A stretch of DNA of 64,000 nt from Cytophagales bacterium (GTDB lineage: Bacteria > Bacteroidota > Bacteroidia > Cytophagales > Cyclobacteriaceae): the NCBI GenBank assembly GCA_017303795.1, contig JAFLBR010000016.1:42413-106412 (forward strand), in the 5' to 3' direction. Numbering within the stretch: the stretch's first letter is position 1; each line of letters begins with the position of its first letter. The translations under genes were made by a program, and so were the position numbers. The notes below the pieces were generated by a model, which had not been told where the DNA came from, made no database searches, and was given only the letters and a program-made list of their open reading frames with translations. Of the stretch, positions 26,330 to 36,238 are shown one piece after another.

Positions 26330-26554
26330 ATGAGTACACTTGAATTAAAATCTGATTTGTATAAAATTTTGGATAAAATTGATAATGAGGAGTTGCTCAG
26401 GACTATTTATGATTTTTTAAAGCAACCAGATGACTCCAAATCTTTCTGGAGTAGTCTAACAGAAGCCCAAAGACAAGAGGTTTATTTATCCTATCAAGAA
26501 TCTGAAAATGATGCTAATCTCATTAGTTGGGATGATCTGAAGAAAAAGTATTAA
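26330..26554 (+). CDS. Antitoxin-like protein of a RelE/ParE-type module
   Basis: A 74-aa acidic, helical protein (MSTLELKSDLYKILDKIDNE...SWDDLKKKY) of the kind found directly upstream of RelE/ParE toxins in Bacteroidota. No DNA-binding motif is obvious. It overlaps the toxin start by one base in the arrangement TAATG, indicating translational coupling. The antitoxin role is inferred from position, size and charge. Confidence 0.75.
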   Translation: MSTLELKSDLYKILDKIDNEELLRTIYDFLKQPDDSKSFWSSLTEAQRQEVYLSYQESENDANLISWDDLKKKY

Positions 26555-26837
26555 TGCAAGTTTATGTTACTCCACGAGCCGAAAAAAACTTCGATCAGAT
26601 TGTCGATTATTTGACTACGAAATGGGGAGAAACTACAGCAAAGCAGTTTATCAAGAAAACTGATTCAGTAATTAAATTATTGAAAGATTATCCATCCATG
26701 GGGCCAGTTGAATCGGGAGAGATTCGGGGGTTTCAACTTTCAAACAAACCAGGATTTTATATAGAGTTAAAAAAAAGCAGCTTATTATTTTAGCATTCTT
26801 TGATGTAAGACAGAATCCAGAAAAGAAGTTCTCTTAA
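26554..26837 (+). pseudogene. RelE/ParE-family toxin with a frameshift at an A8 run
   Basis: The N-terminal 70 or so residues (MQVYVTPRAEKNFDQIVDYL start, then FIKKTDSVIKLLKDYPSMG) are a typical RelE/ParE toxin. At 26769-26776 a run of eight A is followed by an early stop at 26793 in the current frame. In the neighbouring frame the expected C-terminus ILAFFDVRQNPEKKFS continues to a stop at 26837. With nine (or six) A the gene would be intact. It may be a real inactivation, a sequencing error, or a site of transcriptional slippage that restores some full toxin. Confidence 0.8.
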
Positions 26838-26885
26838 GTTATTGATGCGAACAATATTTAAACATTTTCTTTGCAGAAATTATTG

Positions 26886-27662
26886 ATGTACACCCTTCGC
26901 CACGTAAACATTACCCGATACATCACACCCTTGCGGGAAGGTGGTTCGTTGCCGGCTTTGGTTGAAGCAGACGATCAGTTTATGTATGTACTGAAGTTTC
27001 GCGGGGCTGGGCAGGGGCGCAAAGCATTAATTGCTGAATTGATTGGTGGCGAAGTTGCCCGAACGCTTGGCTTACGGGTTCCGGAAATTGTGTTTGCAAA
27101 TTTAGATGTGGCCTTTGGTCGTATTGAAGGCGATGAAGAAATTCAGGATTTGTTAAAAGCCAGCGTGGGTTTAAATCTGGCCGTGCATTATTTATCGGGT
27201 GCGGTTACGTTCGATCCATTGGTTACAAAAGTGGATTCCACATTGGCTTCAAAAATTGTGTGGTTAGATGGCTTGTTGTTTAATGTCGATCGCACCGCCC
27301 GTAATACCAATATGTTGTATTGGCACAAGGAGTTATGGTTAATTGATCATGGGGCAGCATTGTACTTGCATCACACCTGGACTGATTGGCAAAATCCAGA
27401 AAAACCTTTTCCGAAATTGAAGGATCATGTGTTGTTGCCACAGGCTACGCAGTTAAAAGAAGTGAGCGCAGAATTATGTGCATTGCTTACCACCGAAAAA
27501 CTACAAGCCATTGTAAATCTGATACCAGAGGAATGGCTTGCCGATGATCCGGCATTCGAATCAGCAGCTGAACATCGCAAAGCTTACCTGCAAGTATTAA
27601 CTTTGCGTGTGGCCCACGCAGATTTTTTTGTTAACGAAGCTCTATATGCCCAACGTTTTTGA
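26886..27662 (+). CDS. HipA-like kinase (HipA_2 type)
   Basis: A 258-aa protein of the HipA-like kinase family usually paired with DUF3037 proteins. Start at ATG 26886 (MYTLRHVNITRYITPLREGG) rather than a TTG five codons earlier. The nucleotide-binding half contains YVLKFRGAGQGRKALIAELIGGEVAR. The catalytic region has WLDGLLFNVDRTARNTN and LWLIDHGAALY, which hold the Asp and Asn residues of HipA-type kinases. It overlaps the DUF3037 gene by 17 bp. Its biological target is unknown; a link to the toxin-antitoxin pair upstream is only positional. Confidence 0.88.
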   Translation: MYTLRHVNITRYITPLREGGSLPALVEADDQFMYVLKFRGAGQGRKALIAELIGGEVARTLGLRVPEIVFANLDVAFGRIEGDEEIQDLLKASVGLNLAVHYLSGAVTFDPLVTKVDSTLASKIVWLDGLLFNVDRTARNTNMLYWHKELWLIDHGAALYLHHTWTDWQNPEKPFPKLKDHVLLPQATQLKEVSAELCALLTTEKLQAIVNLIPEEWLADDPAFESAAEHRKAYLQVLTLRVAHADFFVNEALYAQRF

Positions 27663-28023
27663 ATATGCCATCATAAGGGTTGTGCCCAAAGTGGAGCGCG
27701 AAGAATTCGTGAACGTGGGTGTTATACTCTATTGTGGCCCATTAAAATTTCTGAAAACAAAAATTGAAATCAATACAACACGCATTACCGCATTTTGCAA
27801 AGACATTGAGTTGCCCGAAGTACAACAATACATTCAAACGTTCGAGCAGATAAGTGCCGGAGGCAAGGGCAGTGGTCCTATTGGCGAACTTCCCATGGCC
27901 GAACGCTTTCGTTGGCTTACCGCTACACGCAGTTCTATCATTCAAACTTCAAAAGTACATCCCGGCATTACCGATAATCCGCAGCAAGTGTTGGAGCGAT
28001 TGTTTGAGCAACATGTGTTATAG
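27646..28023 (+). CDS. DUF3037 domain protein
   Basis: A 125-aa protein beginning MPNVFEYAIIRVVPKVEREEF, then VNVGVILYC, the hallmark of DUF3037. Start chosen at ATG 27646, which overlaps the HipA-like kinase gene by 17 bp; the longer frame upstream lacks family similarity. DUF3037 and HipA-like kinases form a conserved gene pair in many bacteria. Function unknown; a partner or substrate of the kinase is a reasonable inference. The TAG stop is the first triplet of a heptamer element. Confidence 0.88.
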   Translation: MPNVFEYAIIRVVPKVEREEFVNVGVILYCGPLKFLKTKIEINTTRITAFCKDIELPEVQQYIQTFEQISAGGKGSGPIGELPMAERFRWLTATRSSIIQTSKVHPGITDNPQQVLERLFEQHVL

Positions 28024-28194
28024 TTTCCGGTTACCAGTTACCTGTTGCTAGTTTCTCGCTTCTGGTTTATAGTAACTGTTAATACACGGCAAAACAAAAC
28101 TAACCGACCACTGATTACCGAATACTGATTACAGGATCACCAATTAGCAAAACCAAACGACTGGAAACCGGAAACTGGTAACTGGTCACAGAAT
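28021..28194. repeat. Heptamer dyad element between convergent genes
   Basis: Nine left-arm units in phase from the TAG stop of the DUF3037 gene (tagtttc, cggttac, cagttac) to 28083. A right arm of about twelve units from 28110, with one 1-nt slip at 28138, ends in actggaa, accggaa, actggta, actggtc and reaches the opposite stop codon at 28194. The arms are roughly complementary and could form a long imperfect hairpin. Confidence 0.82.
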
Positions 28195-28691
28195 TACTCC
28201 TTCGGATACACCGCTATCGCGCCCACGCAGGCAATACGCCACTTGCCGTCTTTGCCTTTTTCAAGAATGCGGATTTGAGAAGTTTCATCGCGATCGATAT
28301 CATCTTTTACACGTTGCGTGTATCGCGCGTAAGCGCCATTACCATAAACGCGGATGCTTACCCAGGTGCGATCAATTTTTACAGTACCTTTTTGATGGGC
28401 CACATCTATCTGGCGGCTGGCTACTTGCGTACGAAAATAATCATCAAACGATTTACGAATGCCTTCCCAGCCTTCAATAAAACTGGTTCCGGTAGAATCG
28501 GAATATGACCAGTATGCATATGAGCTTTGCAACCACGAGTCTTCCCAATCTTTTCGTTTCAGGTTAAAGAAAGAGTCGGTTTCTTTTTCGATTACTGCCT
28601 TAATAGCGGCAGTTTCCTTGGAGTCTTGAGCGCTGGCTACTGAGCCCACCAGGCACAGTAACCCGATAAGAAGTTGATAGGGTTTTTTCAT
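28194..28691 (-). CDS. Exported SnoaL/NTF2-like (DUF4440-type) protein
   Basis: A 165-aa protein with signal peptide (MKKPYQLLIGLLCLVGSVASA) and an NTF2-like cone fold (ETAAIKAVIEKETDSFFNLKRKDWEDSW at the start, WRIACVGAIAVYP at the end). It is about half identical by eye to the next gene (28769-29260), sharing the WEDSW/WAETW, SYAYWSYSD/PHAYWAYTD and FIEGWEGIRKSF/FLEGWDAMKTSL blocks, so the two are a tandem duplication. Such proteins may be enzymes or binding modules; no catalytic residues can be named. Confidence 0.8.
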   Translation of the reverse strand: MKKPYQLLIGLLCLVGSVASAQDSKETAAIKAVIEKETDSFFNLKRKDWEDSWLQSSYAYWSYSDSTGTSFIEGWEGIRKSFDDYFRTQVASRQIDVAHQKGTVKIDRTWVSIRVYGNGAYARYTQRVKDDIDRDETSQIRILEKGKDGKWRIACVGAIAVYPKE

Positions 28692-28768
28692 GGCAGGTAG
28701 ATTTAATGGTTATAAGTTAACCAATAGCCATGCAATAATTAAAGCTTTGTACTAAATTTAATTGGAGC

Positions 28769-29260
28769 CTAATGCGTTGGGGTGCGATCAGTTGCCTGCA
28801 TACATACTACCCGCCATTGGCCGTCTTTTTTTTCTAACACCCGTATCTGGGTGGTTTCTGTCCGGTCAGTTCCGTCTGTTACCATTTGTGTAAAGCGAAC
28901 ATAGGCCCCGGTTTCATACACGCGCACTTCCAGCCAATGGTTAGTAATTTCACCCGATGAAGGTTGAGCTGATTTGAAGTAGCCCGCCAGCGAGGTTTTC
29001 ATAGCATCCCAGCCTTCCAGAAAGCGCGTTCCTGAAATATCGGTGTAGGCCCAATAGGCGTGGGGTGCCTGCACCCAGGTTTCGGCCCAGGTTTTATAAT
29101 CCACATTCAGGTACGCGGTGCTTTCTTTTTCAATTACGCGCTTAATGGCCTCCTCATCGCTTTGGCCAACCAGTGGCGAGCTGATAAAAATCAGAAAGAG
29201 AATACCGATATAGTTGCTACGCAGTTTCAATCCTGCAAAGAAACAACATTTGCGGTGCAT
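28769..29260 (-). CDS. Exported SnoaL/NTF2-like protein, tandem paralogue
   Basis: A 163-aa paralogue of the preceding protein, with the same order of conserved blocks and C-terminus WRVVCMQATDRTP. The start is uncertain. ATG 29260 gives a cysteine-rich prefix before the signal peptide, and that prefix contains the promoter-like string TTTCTTTGCA. A TTG at 29230 (reading KLRSNYIGILFLIF) is a good alternative that leaves a cleaner signal sequence. Function unknown. Confidence 0.75.
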   Translation of the reverse strand: MHRKCCFFAGLKLRSNYIGILFLIFISSPLVGQSDEEAIKRVIEKESTAYLNVDYKTWAETWVQAPHAYWAYTDISGTRFLEGWDAMKTSLAGYFKSAQPSSGEITNHWLEVRVYETGAYVRFTQMVTDGTDRTETTQIRVLEKKDGQWRVVCMQATDRTPTH

Positions 29261-29359
29261 CCATATTTCTTTTCGGTGTAGCGTTTAAAAAAAGTGATGG
29301 AAATCATAGGTGGTAATCTGCGGCTTTCAGTAGCTTAGTGAAAACTAAAATCTGTTCAC

Positions 29360-30292
29360 ATGCTCACCGATGAAAAACTGATTCAACTAAAGAAGCTGAT
29401 GGTTAAGCCTGGCAAAACCATTAGCCTGAAAGACTTCGATACGGAATACAAAGGAAAAACCCTAAACAAAGCCGAAGCCGAAAAGCTACTGGATGAAGGC
29501 CGTAAGCATCTTGCTGAAGTTCAGGATGAATTGTATGCACACAACCGATATAGTGTGCTGATTATTTTTCAGGCGATGGATGCAGCCGGAAAAGATGGCG
29601 CGGTAAAACATATTATGTCGGGGTTCAACCCGTTGGGTGTGAAGGTTTCGAGTTTTAAAGCACCAAACTCTACCGAGTTAGATCACGATTATTTCTGGCG
29701 GCATCAATTAGCGTTGCCGGCACGGGGCGAGATTGCCATCCACAATCGCTCGCATTATGAAAACGTGTTGGTAACAAAAGTTCACCCCGAATGGATTTTG
29801 AACGAACACATTCCGGGCATTGACACTGTAAAAGATATTGATGATAAATTCTGGCAACAACGCTACAAGCAGATCAGGCGTTTCGAAAAAAACCTGACCG
29901 ATAACGGCACTATCATTTTGAAATTCTTTCTACATGTATCGAAGAAAGAACAGAAGAAACGTTTTCTGGAACGCATTGACGATCCCAGCAAGAACTGGAA
30001 GTTCTCGTTATCCGATTTAAAAGAGCGTGGTTTCTGGGATGATTATCAGAAAGCGTATGAAGAAGCGCTTAGTGCCACCTCAACCGAATTTGCCCCATGG
30101 TTTGTAGTGCCAGCCGATGATAAATGGTATGCACGTTTGGCTATTGCTGCAATCATTACACGGCAGTTTGCCAAACTGGAAATTAATTACCCGGTTGTAT
30201 CGCAAGCGCAGAAAGAAGAATTGCAAAAAGCAAAACTGCAATTAATGAGCGAGAAGGATGGTAAGGAAAAGAAAGCCGATAAGAATAAATAA
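29360..30292 (+). CDS. ppk2: Polyphosphate kinase 2 family protein
   Basis: PPK2 enzymes transfer phosphate between polyphosphate and nucleotides (ADP/ATP, GDP/GTP or AMP). The P-loop-like motif FQAMDAAGKDGAVKHIM lies at about residues 69-85. Later signatures are HYENVLVTKVHPEW and FFLHVSKKEQKKRFLERIDDP, with the arginine-rich lid. 310 aa fits single-domain PPK2 (class I/III). Which nucleotide it uses cannot be read directly. It is the first of three polyphosphate genes in 8 kb. Its stop abuts a short heptamer repeat. Confidence 0.92.
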   Translation: MLTDEKLIQLKKLMVKPGKTISLKDFDTEYKGKTLNKAEAEKLLDEGRKHLAEVQDELYAHNRYSVLIIFQAMDAAGKDGAVKHIMSGFNPLGVKVSSFKAPNSTELDHDYFWRHQLALPARGEIAIHNRSHYENVLVTKVHPEWILNEHIPGIDTVKDIDDKFWQQRYKQIRRFEKNLTDNGTIILKFFLHVSKKEQKKRFLERIDDPSKNWKFSLSDLKERGFWDDYQKAYEEALSATSTEFAPWFVVPADDKWYARLAIAAIITRQFAKLEINYPVVSQAQKEELQKAKLQLMSEKDGKEKKADKNK

Positions 30293-30313
30293 CCCCAATA
30301 CCCAATACCTAAT
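30293..30313. repeat. Three heptamers filling the PPK2-LRR gap
   Basis: Units ccccaat, acccaat, acctaat occupy the gap between two convergent genes and overlap the stop codon of the LRR gene. The same unit, ACCCAAT, reappears in the large array at 36.1 kb. Confidence 0.65.
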
Positions 30314-31682
30314 TCTCTAACGCTTCTTCCACATGCACCACCACTGCTTTGTTACGCAGTGTACGGATGAGGGTTGGTATCTGGTTGCGACTGAGTTCGT
30401 CCCACGGGTTATTAACCATTACCAGAATTTTTAATTGGGGTAGGTTATCCAAACCAGTAGGTAGTTCGCTGATTTGATTACCGGAGATGTCGAGATTTTC
30501 CAGTAGCACAAAATTTGTTAGAGAATCAGGCGTTTGTAGCAAGCGGTTATTATTCGCGCGCAGTACTCTCAGGTTGTGTAATTGATTTACAGTAACTGGT
30601 AATTCCAATAATTTATTATCCGATAAATAAAGTTCCTGCAAGTTGTTCAGGTTGCCCAAAGTCATTGGCAAACTCAAAATTTTGTTGTGCGATAAGTATA
30701 AGATTTCCAGTTTTTTTAATTGGGAAACTTGTTCGGTTACGCGTTCAATCTCATTGTGATATAAATCTATCTCGCGCAAAGCGGGTAACTTATAAACTCC
30801 TTCGGGTATGGCTGTAAGCTTGTTTTGATAAAAAGAAAGTTGTTCCAGCTTCTCTAAGTTGGCAATAGCCGGATCAACCGATTTAATGGCATTGTAATTC
30901 AACGTAAGTTGTTTCAGGCTGCTCAGGTTGCGGATAGATTCAGGAATAGCTTCAATCTTATTGCGGGTTAATTCAAGTTTTTCAAGTTGAGGCAGTTCAG
31001 GTATTTCCAATTTGGTAATAGCGTTGTTATTCAGAATAAGTTGTTTCAGGTTTTTGTTTTTAGTTAATCCTGTTGGGAAAGCGGTAATAGTATTGGCAGC
31101 CAGATCCAATCGTTCTAATGCAGCCAAAGGTGCGAACGATCGCGGCAACGCGGGTAAATCGCTACGCATTACCAACGTGCGCACGGTTTTGTTTTTACTA
31201 AGGGTAAGGCGGCCTTTAGGTTTGTTATTCAACAGGTATAATCCCGTTAGGGCCGGAAGCTTTTTCAACTGCTTTACATTTTTAATGCGGGTATTTACCA
31301 ACTCAAGTTCTTGCAGGTTTTTACAGGCATAAACCTCGGCTGGTAGTTTTTTAGGTTTCCAGTTAGTAATACTCAAAAGTTTTACCTGCGATTTATCGGT
31401 CATTTTCTGAAGACTATCAATTGTTACAAATCCGGCTGAGGATTTATACTGCCTGCGATAGCTTGTAATGCGAGTTCGCATTTGCCCGAATTCTTTAATC
31501 AGACTATCGGGTAAAATGTCTTTTTGCTCCATAGCCTTTCTAATGGCTTGATTGATCTGTACATAGCGCAGCGAGTCGCCCGCAGTGCTGAACACAGGTT
31601 CTTCCGAGGCCGAAAACACCCTTTGTGCGCTAGCCGAAATGCTAACTGTTAGTAAGGCCAAAATCACCACTATATTTTTCAT
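30309..31682 (-). CDS. Exported leucine-rich repeat protein
   Basis: A 457-aa protein with signal peptide (MKNIVVILALLTVSISASAQ) and about fourteen leucine-rich repeats of the short bacterial type. Examples are LERLDLAANTITAFPTGL, LKQLTLNYNAIKSVDP, LEILYLSHNKILSLPMTL and LQELYLSDNKLLELPVTV. These form a solenoid typical of protein-binding surface or periplasmic proteins. No membrane anchor is apparent after the signal peptide. It is divergent from gyrB and convergent with PPK2. The binding partner is unknown. Confidence 0.88.
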   Translation of the reverse strand: MKNIVVILALLTVSISASAQRVFSASEEPVFSTAGDSLRYVQINQAIRKAMEQKDILPDSLIKEFGQMRTRITSYRRQYKSSAGFVTIDSLQKMTDKSQVKLLSITNWKPKKLPAEVYACKNLQELELVNTRIKNVKQLKKLPALTGLYLLNNKPKGRLTLSKNKTVRTLVMRSDLPALPRSFAPLAALERLDLAANTITAFPTGLTKNKNLKQLILNNNAITKLEIPELPQLEKLELTRNKIEAIPESIRNLSSLKQLTLNYNAIKSVDPAIANLEKLEQLSFYQNKLTAIPEGVYKLPALREIDLYHNEIERVTEQVSQLKKLEILYLSHNKILSLPMTLGNLNNLQELYLSDNKLLELPVTVNQLHNLRVLRANNNRLLQTPDSLTNFVLLENLDISGNQISELPTGLDNLPQLKILVMVNNPWDELSRNQIPTLIRTLRNKAVVVHVEEALEN

Positions 31683-31814
31683 AAAAGCAGGCTTAATAAA
31701 CTAAAACTAAGTATTTAGTTAATGATTGCCAACCTGGTTTTTCAAGTCCAAAAAATTATCGAAAAATACTTATTCTAATCGCTGTGAAAATGCGGAAAAC
31801 GCTATCGAAAACCT

Positions 31815-31822
31815 TATTTTTG
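31815..31822 (+). promoter_or_regulatory. -7 box for gyrB
   Basis: TATTTTTG matches TAnnTTTG exactly and lies 20 bp before the gyrB ATG. No TTG is found at the usual -33 distance. Confidence 0.5.
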
Positions 31823-31833
31823 ATGGTTTATAA

Positions 31834-33804
<1,971 letters not shown>

Positions 33805-33810
33805 CCTTCC

Positions 33811-35946
33811 ATGCAGGAGAATATTCCAATATATGCCGATGAACTGGCAAACCGACAGATCAGCGAAAGCAATTATATAAGTCGCGATTTAAGCTGGTTG
33901 CAGTTTAATGCACGTGTATTGGATCAGGTTAAAAAACCGGGCCGGAATATTTTCGACCGGCTTAAGTTTTTGGCCATCACGTCTTCAAACCTCGATGAGT
34001 TTTGTACTATACGCCTCGGTAGTTTGTACAACTACCTGGATTATAACAAGCAACGTTTTGATTACAGCGGGCTACGCGAAGAACCATTTCGCAAAATGCT
34101 ATTGTCGGGCATCAGGCAATTTGTAGTAGATCAGAACGACTATTACCTCTCTAACCTGAAGCCTCGCTTTGATGAAAGTGGTTTTAAAATAACCGACTAC
34201 GAACATCTATCGCCAACCGATGCAGACAAGGCCAATCAGTATTTTGACCGGACGGTTTATCCGATGCTTACACCCATGGTGTTTGATGGCTATCATTCAT
34301 TTCCGGCATTAAGAAATAACCGATTACTGTGTGGAGTAGTTACCAAAGCCGAAGTGGATGGCAACCAACCTAACTTCAAGGCAAGTTTTATTCAAGTGCC
34401 AAGCAACATTCCGCGCTTCTACGAGATAAAACAACCCGATGGGTTTGTGCTGTTTGTGCCACTGGAAGAAATCATTCGCAAGAATATTCATCAGCTCTTT
34501 AGAAACATTGAGATTGTTAGTGTAAACCTGTTTCGCATTAATCGCAATGGCGATTTTACTTTGGATGAGAGCGAAGATATAGAGTCCAATTTTCTGGAAG
34601 AGTTAAGACGCAAACTTCAAACCCGCAGAAGGGGTAGGGTAGTTCGCATTGAAGTGTTGCAAGGATTTGATCCGTGGTTGTTGCGATTACTTAAAATTCA
34701 GTGGGACCTGGACGAAGCCAACTTCATGGTTATTCCGCAGGAAAGTATGATTGATTTTGCGGGCTTAAATCAGATTATCGGTCATAAAGATTTTAAAGAC
34801 AAACGTACTCCGCTGCATCCACACCGCAGGCCCGTTTCGTTTCCTGAGTTTGGTACCCGCGATATTTTTGAAGTGTTAAAAGAACGCGATGTACTTTTGC
34901 ATCATCCGTACGATTCTATGGATCCGGTGCTGGAGTTGCTGGAGAAAGCCGCGGAAGATGATAAAGTACTCTCGATAAAGATTACCATTTATCGCGTAGC
35001 AAAAGACTCGCGAATTACCGCAGCCTTATTGCGCGCTGCCGAAAATGGTAAGCACGTTTCGGTATTGTTTGAAGTTAAAGCCCGGTTTGATGAAGAGAAT
35101 AACTTGCGTGAGGCCTTGCGCCTGCGGCAAGCCGGTTGTTTTGTGATTTATGGTGTAAGTAGTTTAAAAACACACACCAAACTTTTGCTGATTGTACGGC
35201 AGGAAGAAGACCGGGTTTATCGCTACGTACATTTGGCCAGTGGTAACTACAACGAAGTTACTTCGCGCTTATATACCGATGTGGGCTTGTTAACTACCAA
35301 CGAAACCTACGGCAGCGATGTGTCTGAGTTCTTTAATGTAATTACGGGCCACTCGCAGCCAACGGCCTACCGTAATCTTATTACATCACCGCGCGATATG
35401 CGCATTCAATTAATTAACCTTGTTTTGCGCGAAGCCGATAACGCCCGCAACGGACTTCCATCGGGTGTGGTAATCAAGTTTAACTCGATGCAGGATAAGG
35501 AATTTATTGATGCACTGTATGAAGCCTCGCGCGCGGGCGTACCGGTTAAGTTGATTGTACGTGGCATCTGTTGCCTGCGCCCCGGCAGAAAAGGGTTGAG
35601 TGAAAACATTGAAGTTATTTCGATAGTGGGAGAATACCTGGAGCACTCGCGCATTTATTATTTCCATAACAATGGCGATCCAAAAGTTTATATTGGTAGT
35701 GCCGATGCCATGGTGCGCAGTTTTGATCGCAGAATAGAATCACTTTTCCTGTTGGAACAAGACATGCTGCGCAAGCAAGCCATGAATATACTTCGGTATA
35801 ACCTGAAGGACAATGTGAACTCGTACGTTATGCAGGAGGATGGAAGCTATGTAGCTAAGCAACATAATGGCGAAGCTCCTTTTAGCGTACACAAAGAATT
35901 TTTTGACGTTACCCGCGATATTATCAGCGATGTGAAGTTGTTTTAA
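33811..35946 (+). CDS. ppk1: Polyphosphate kinase 1
   Basis: Makes polyphosphate reversibly from ATP at the membrane. 711 aa is typical. The N domain has YISRDLSWLQFNARVL and SSNLDEFCTIR, followed by the head domain. The two catalytic phospholipase-D-like domains carry LKTHTKLLLI (His about 453, the autophosphorylated residue equivalent to E. coli His435) and LEHSRIYYFHNNGD (about 610, equivalent to His592), with YVHLASGNYNEVTSRLYTD between. It starts 6 bp after gyrB and faces ppx, which degrades the product. Confidence 0.96.
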   Translation: MQENIPIYADELANRQISESNYISRDLSWLQFNARVLDQVKKPGRNIFDRLKFLAITSSNLDEFCTIRLGSLYNYLDYNKQRFDYSGLREEPFRKMLLSGIRQFVVDQNDYYLSNLKPRFDESGFKITDYEHLSPTDADKANQYFDRTVYPMLTPMVFDGYHSFPALRNNRLLCGVVTKAEVDGNQPNFKASFIQVPSNIPRFYEIKQPDGFVLFVPLEEIIRKNIHQLFRNIEIVSVNLFRINRNGDFTLDESEDIESNFLEELRRKLQTRRRGRVVRIEVLQGFDPWLLRLLKIQWDLDEANFMVIPQESMIDFAGLNQIIGHKDFKDKRTPLHPHRRPVSFPEFGTRDIFEVLKERDVLLHHPYDSMDPVLELLEKAAEDDKVLSIKITIYRVAKDSRITAALLRAAENGKHVSVLFEVKARFDEENNLREALRLRQAGCFVIYGVSSLKTHTKLLLIVRQEEDRVYRYVHLASGNYNEVTSRLYTDVGLLTTNETYGSDVSEFFNVITGHSQPTAYRNLITSPRDMRIQLINLVLREADNARNGLPSGVVIKFNSMQDKEFIDALYEASRAGVPVKLIVRGICCLRPGRKGLSENIEVISIVGEYLEHSRIYYFHNNGDPKVYIGSADAMVRSFDRRIESLFLLEQDMLRKQAMNILRYNLKDNVNSYVMQEDGSYVAKQHNGEAPFSVHKEFFDVTRDIISDVKLF

Positions 35947-35947
35947 G

Positions 35948-36238
35948 GTGCTGGCTATTCGTTGCTGGTTTCTGGTCGCTGGTTTCTGGCTAGGTTATTC
36001 ATCCACAAATCAATATCAACTACTTCTTACCGAAAACCGATTACCATTTACCATTTACTCAATACTCAATACTCAATACTCAATACTCAATACTCAATAC
36101 TCAATACTCAATACTCAATACTCAATACTCAATACTCAATACTCAATACTCAATACTCAATACCCAATACTCAATACCCAATACTCAATACTCAATACTA
36201 AAGACTAAGGACTAAAGACTAACAACTAACGACTAATC
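35948..36238. repeat. Large heptamer array between ppk1 and ppx
   Basis: The left arm (35948-35989) has six 7-bp units ending mostly in TGG (ttgctgg, tttctgg twice, tcgctgg). The right arm runs in unbroken 7-bp phase from about 36015 to 36238. It contains 20 adjacent ACTCAAT-type units at 36057-36196 (18 ACTCAAT, 2 ACCCAAT), preceded by degenerate units (accattt, accgatt) and followed by six ACTAnnn units (actaaag, actaacg). It spans the whole gap from the ppk1 stop to the ppx stop. Open frames inside it are artefacts. Confidence 0.92.

Noticed and set aside
36057-36196. Possible CRISPR array
   Set aside because: Units are 7 bp and directly adjacent with no spacers; no cas genes in the window.
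35948-36208. Two overlapping open frames in the ACTCAAT array reading repeats of ILNTQYS
   Set aside because: They are direct translations of a 7-bp repeat, which stays open in all frames; no conserved protein features or start context.
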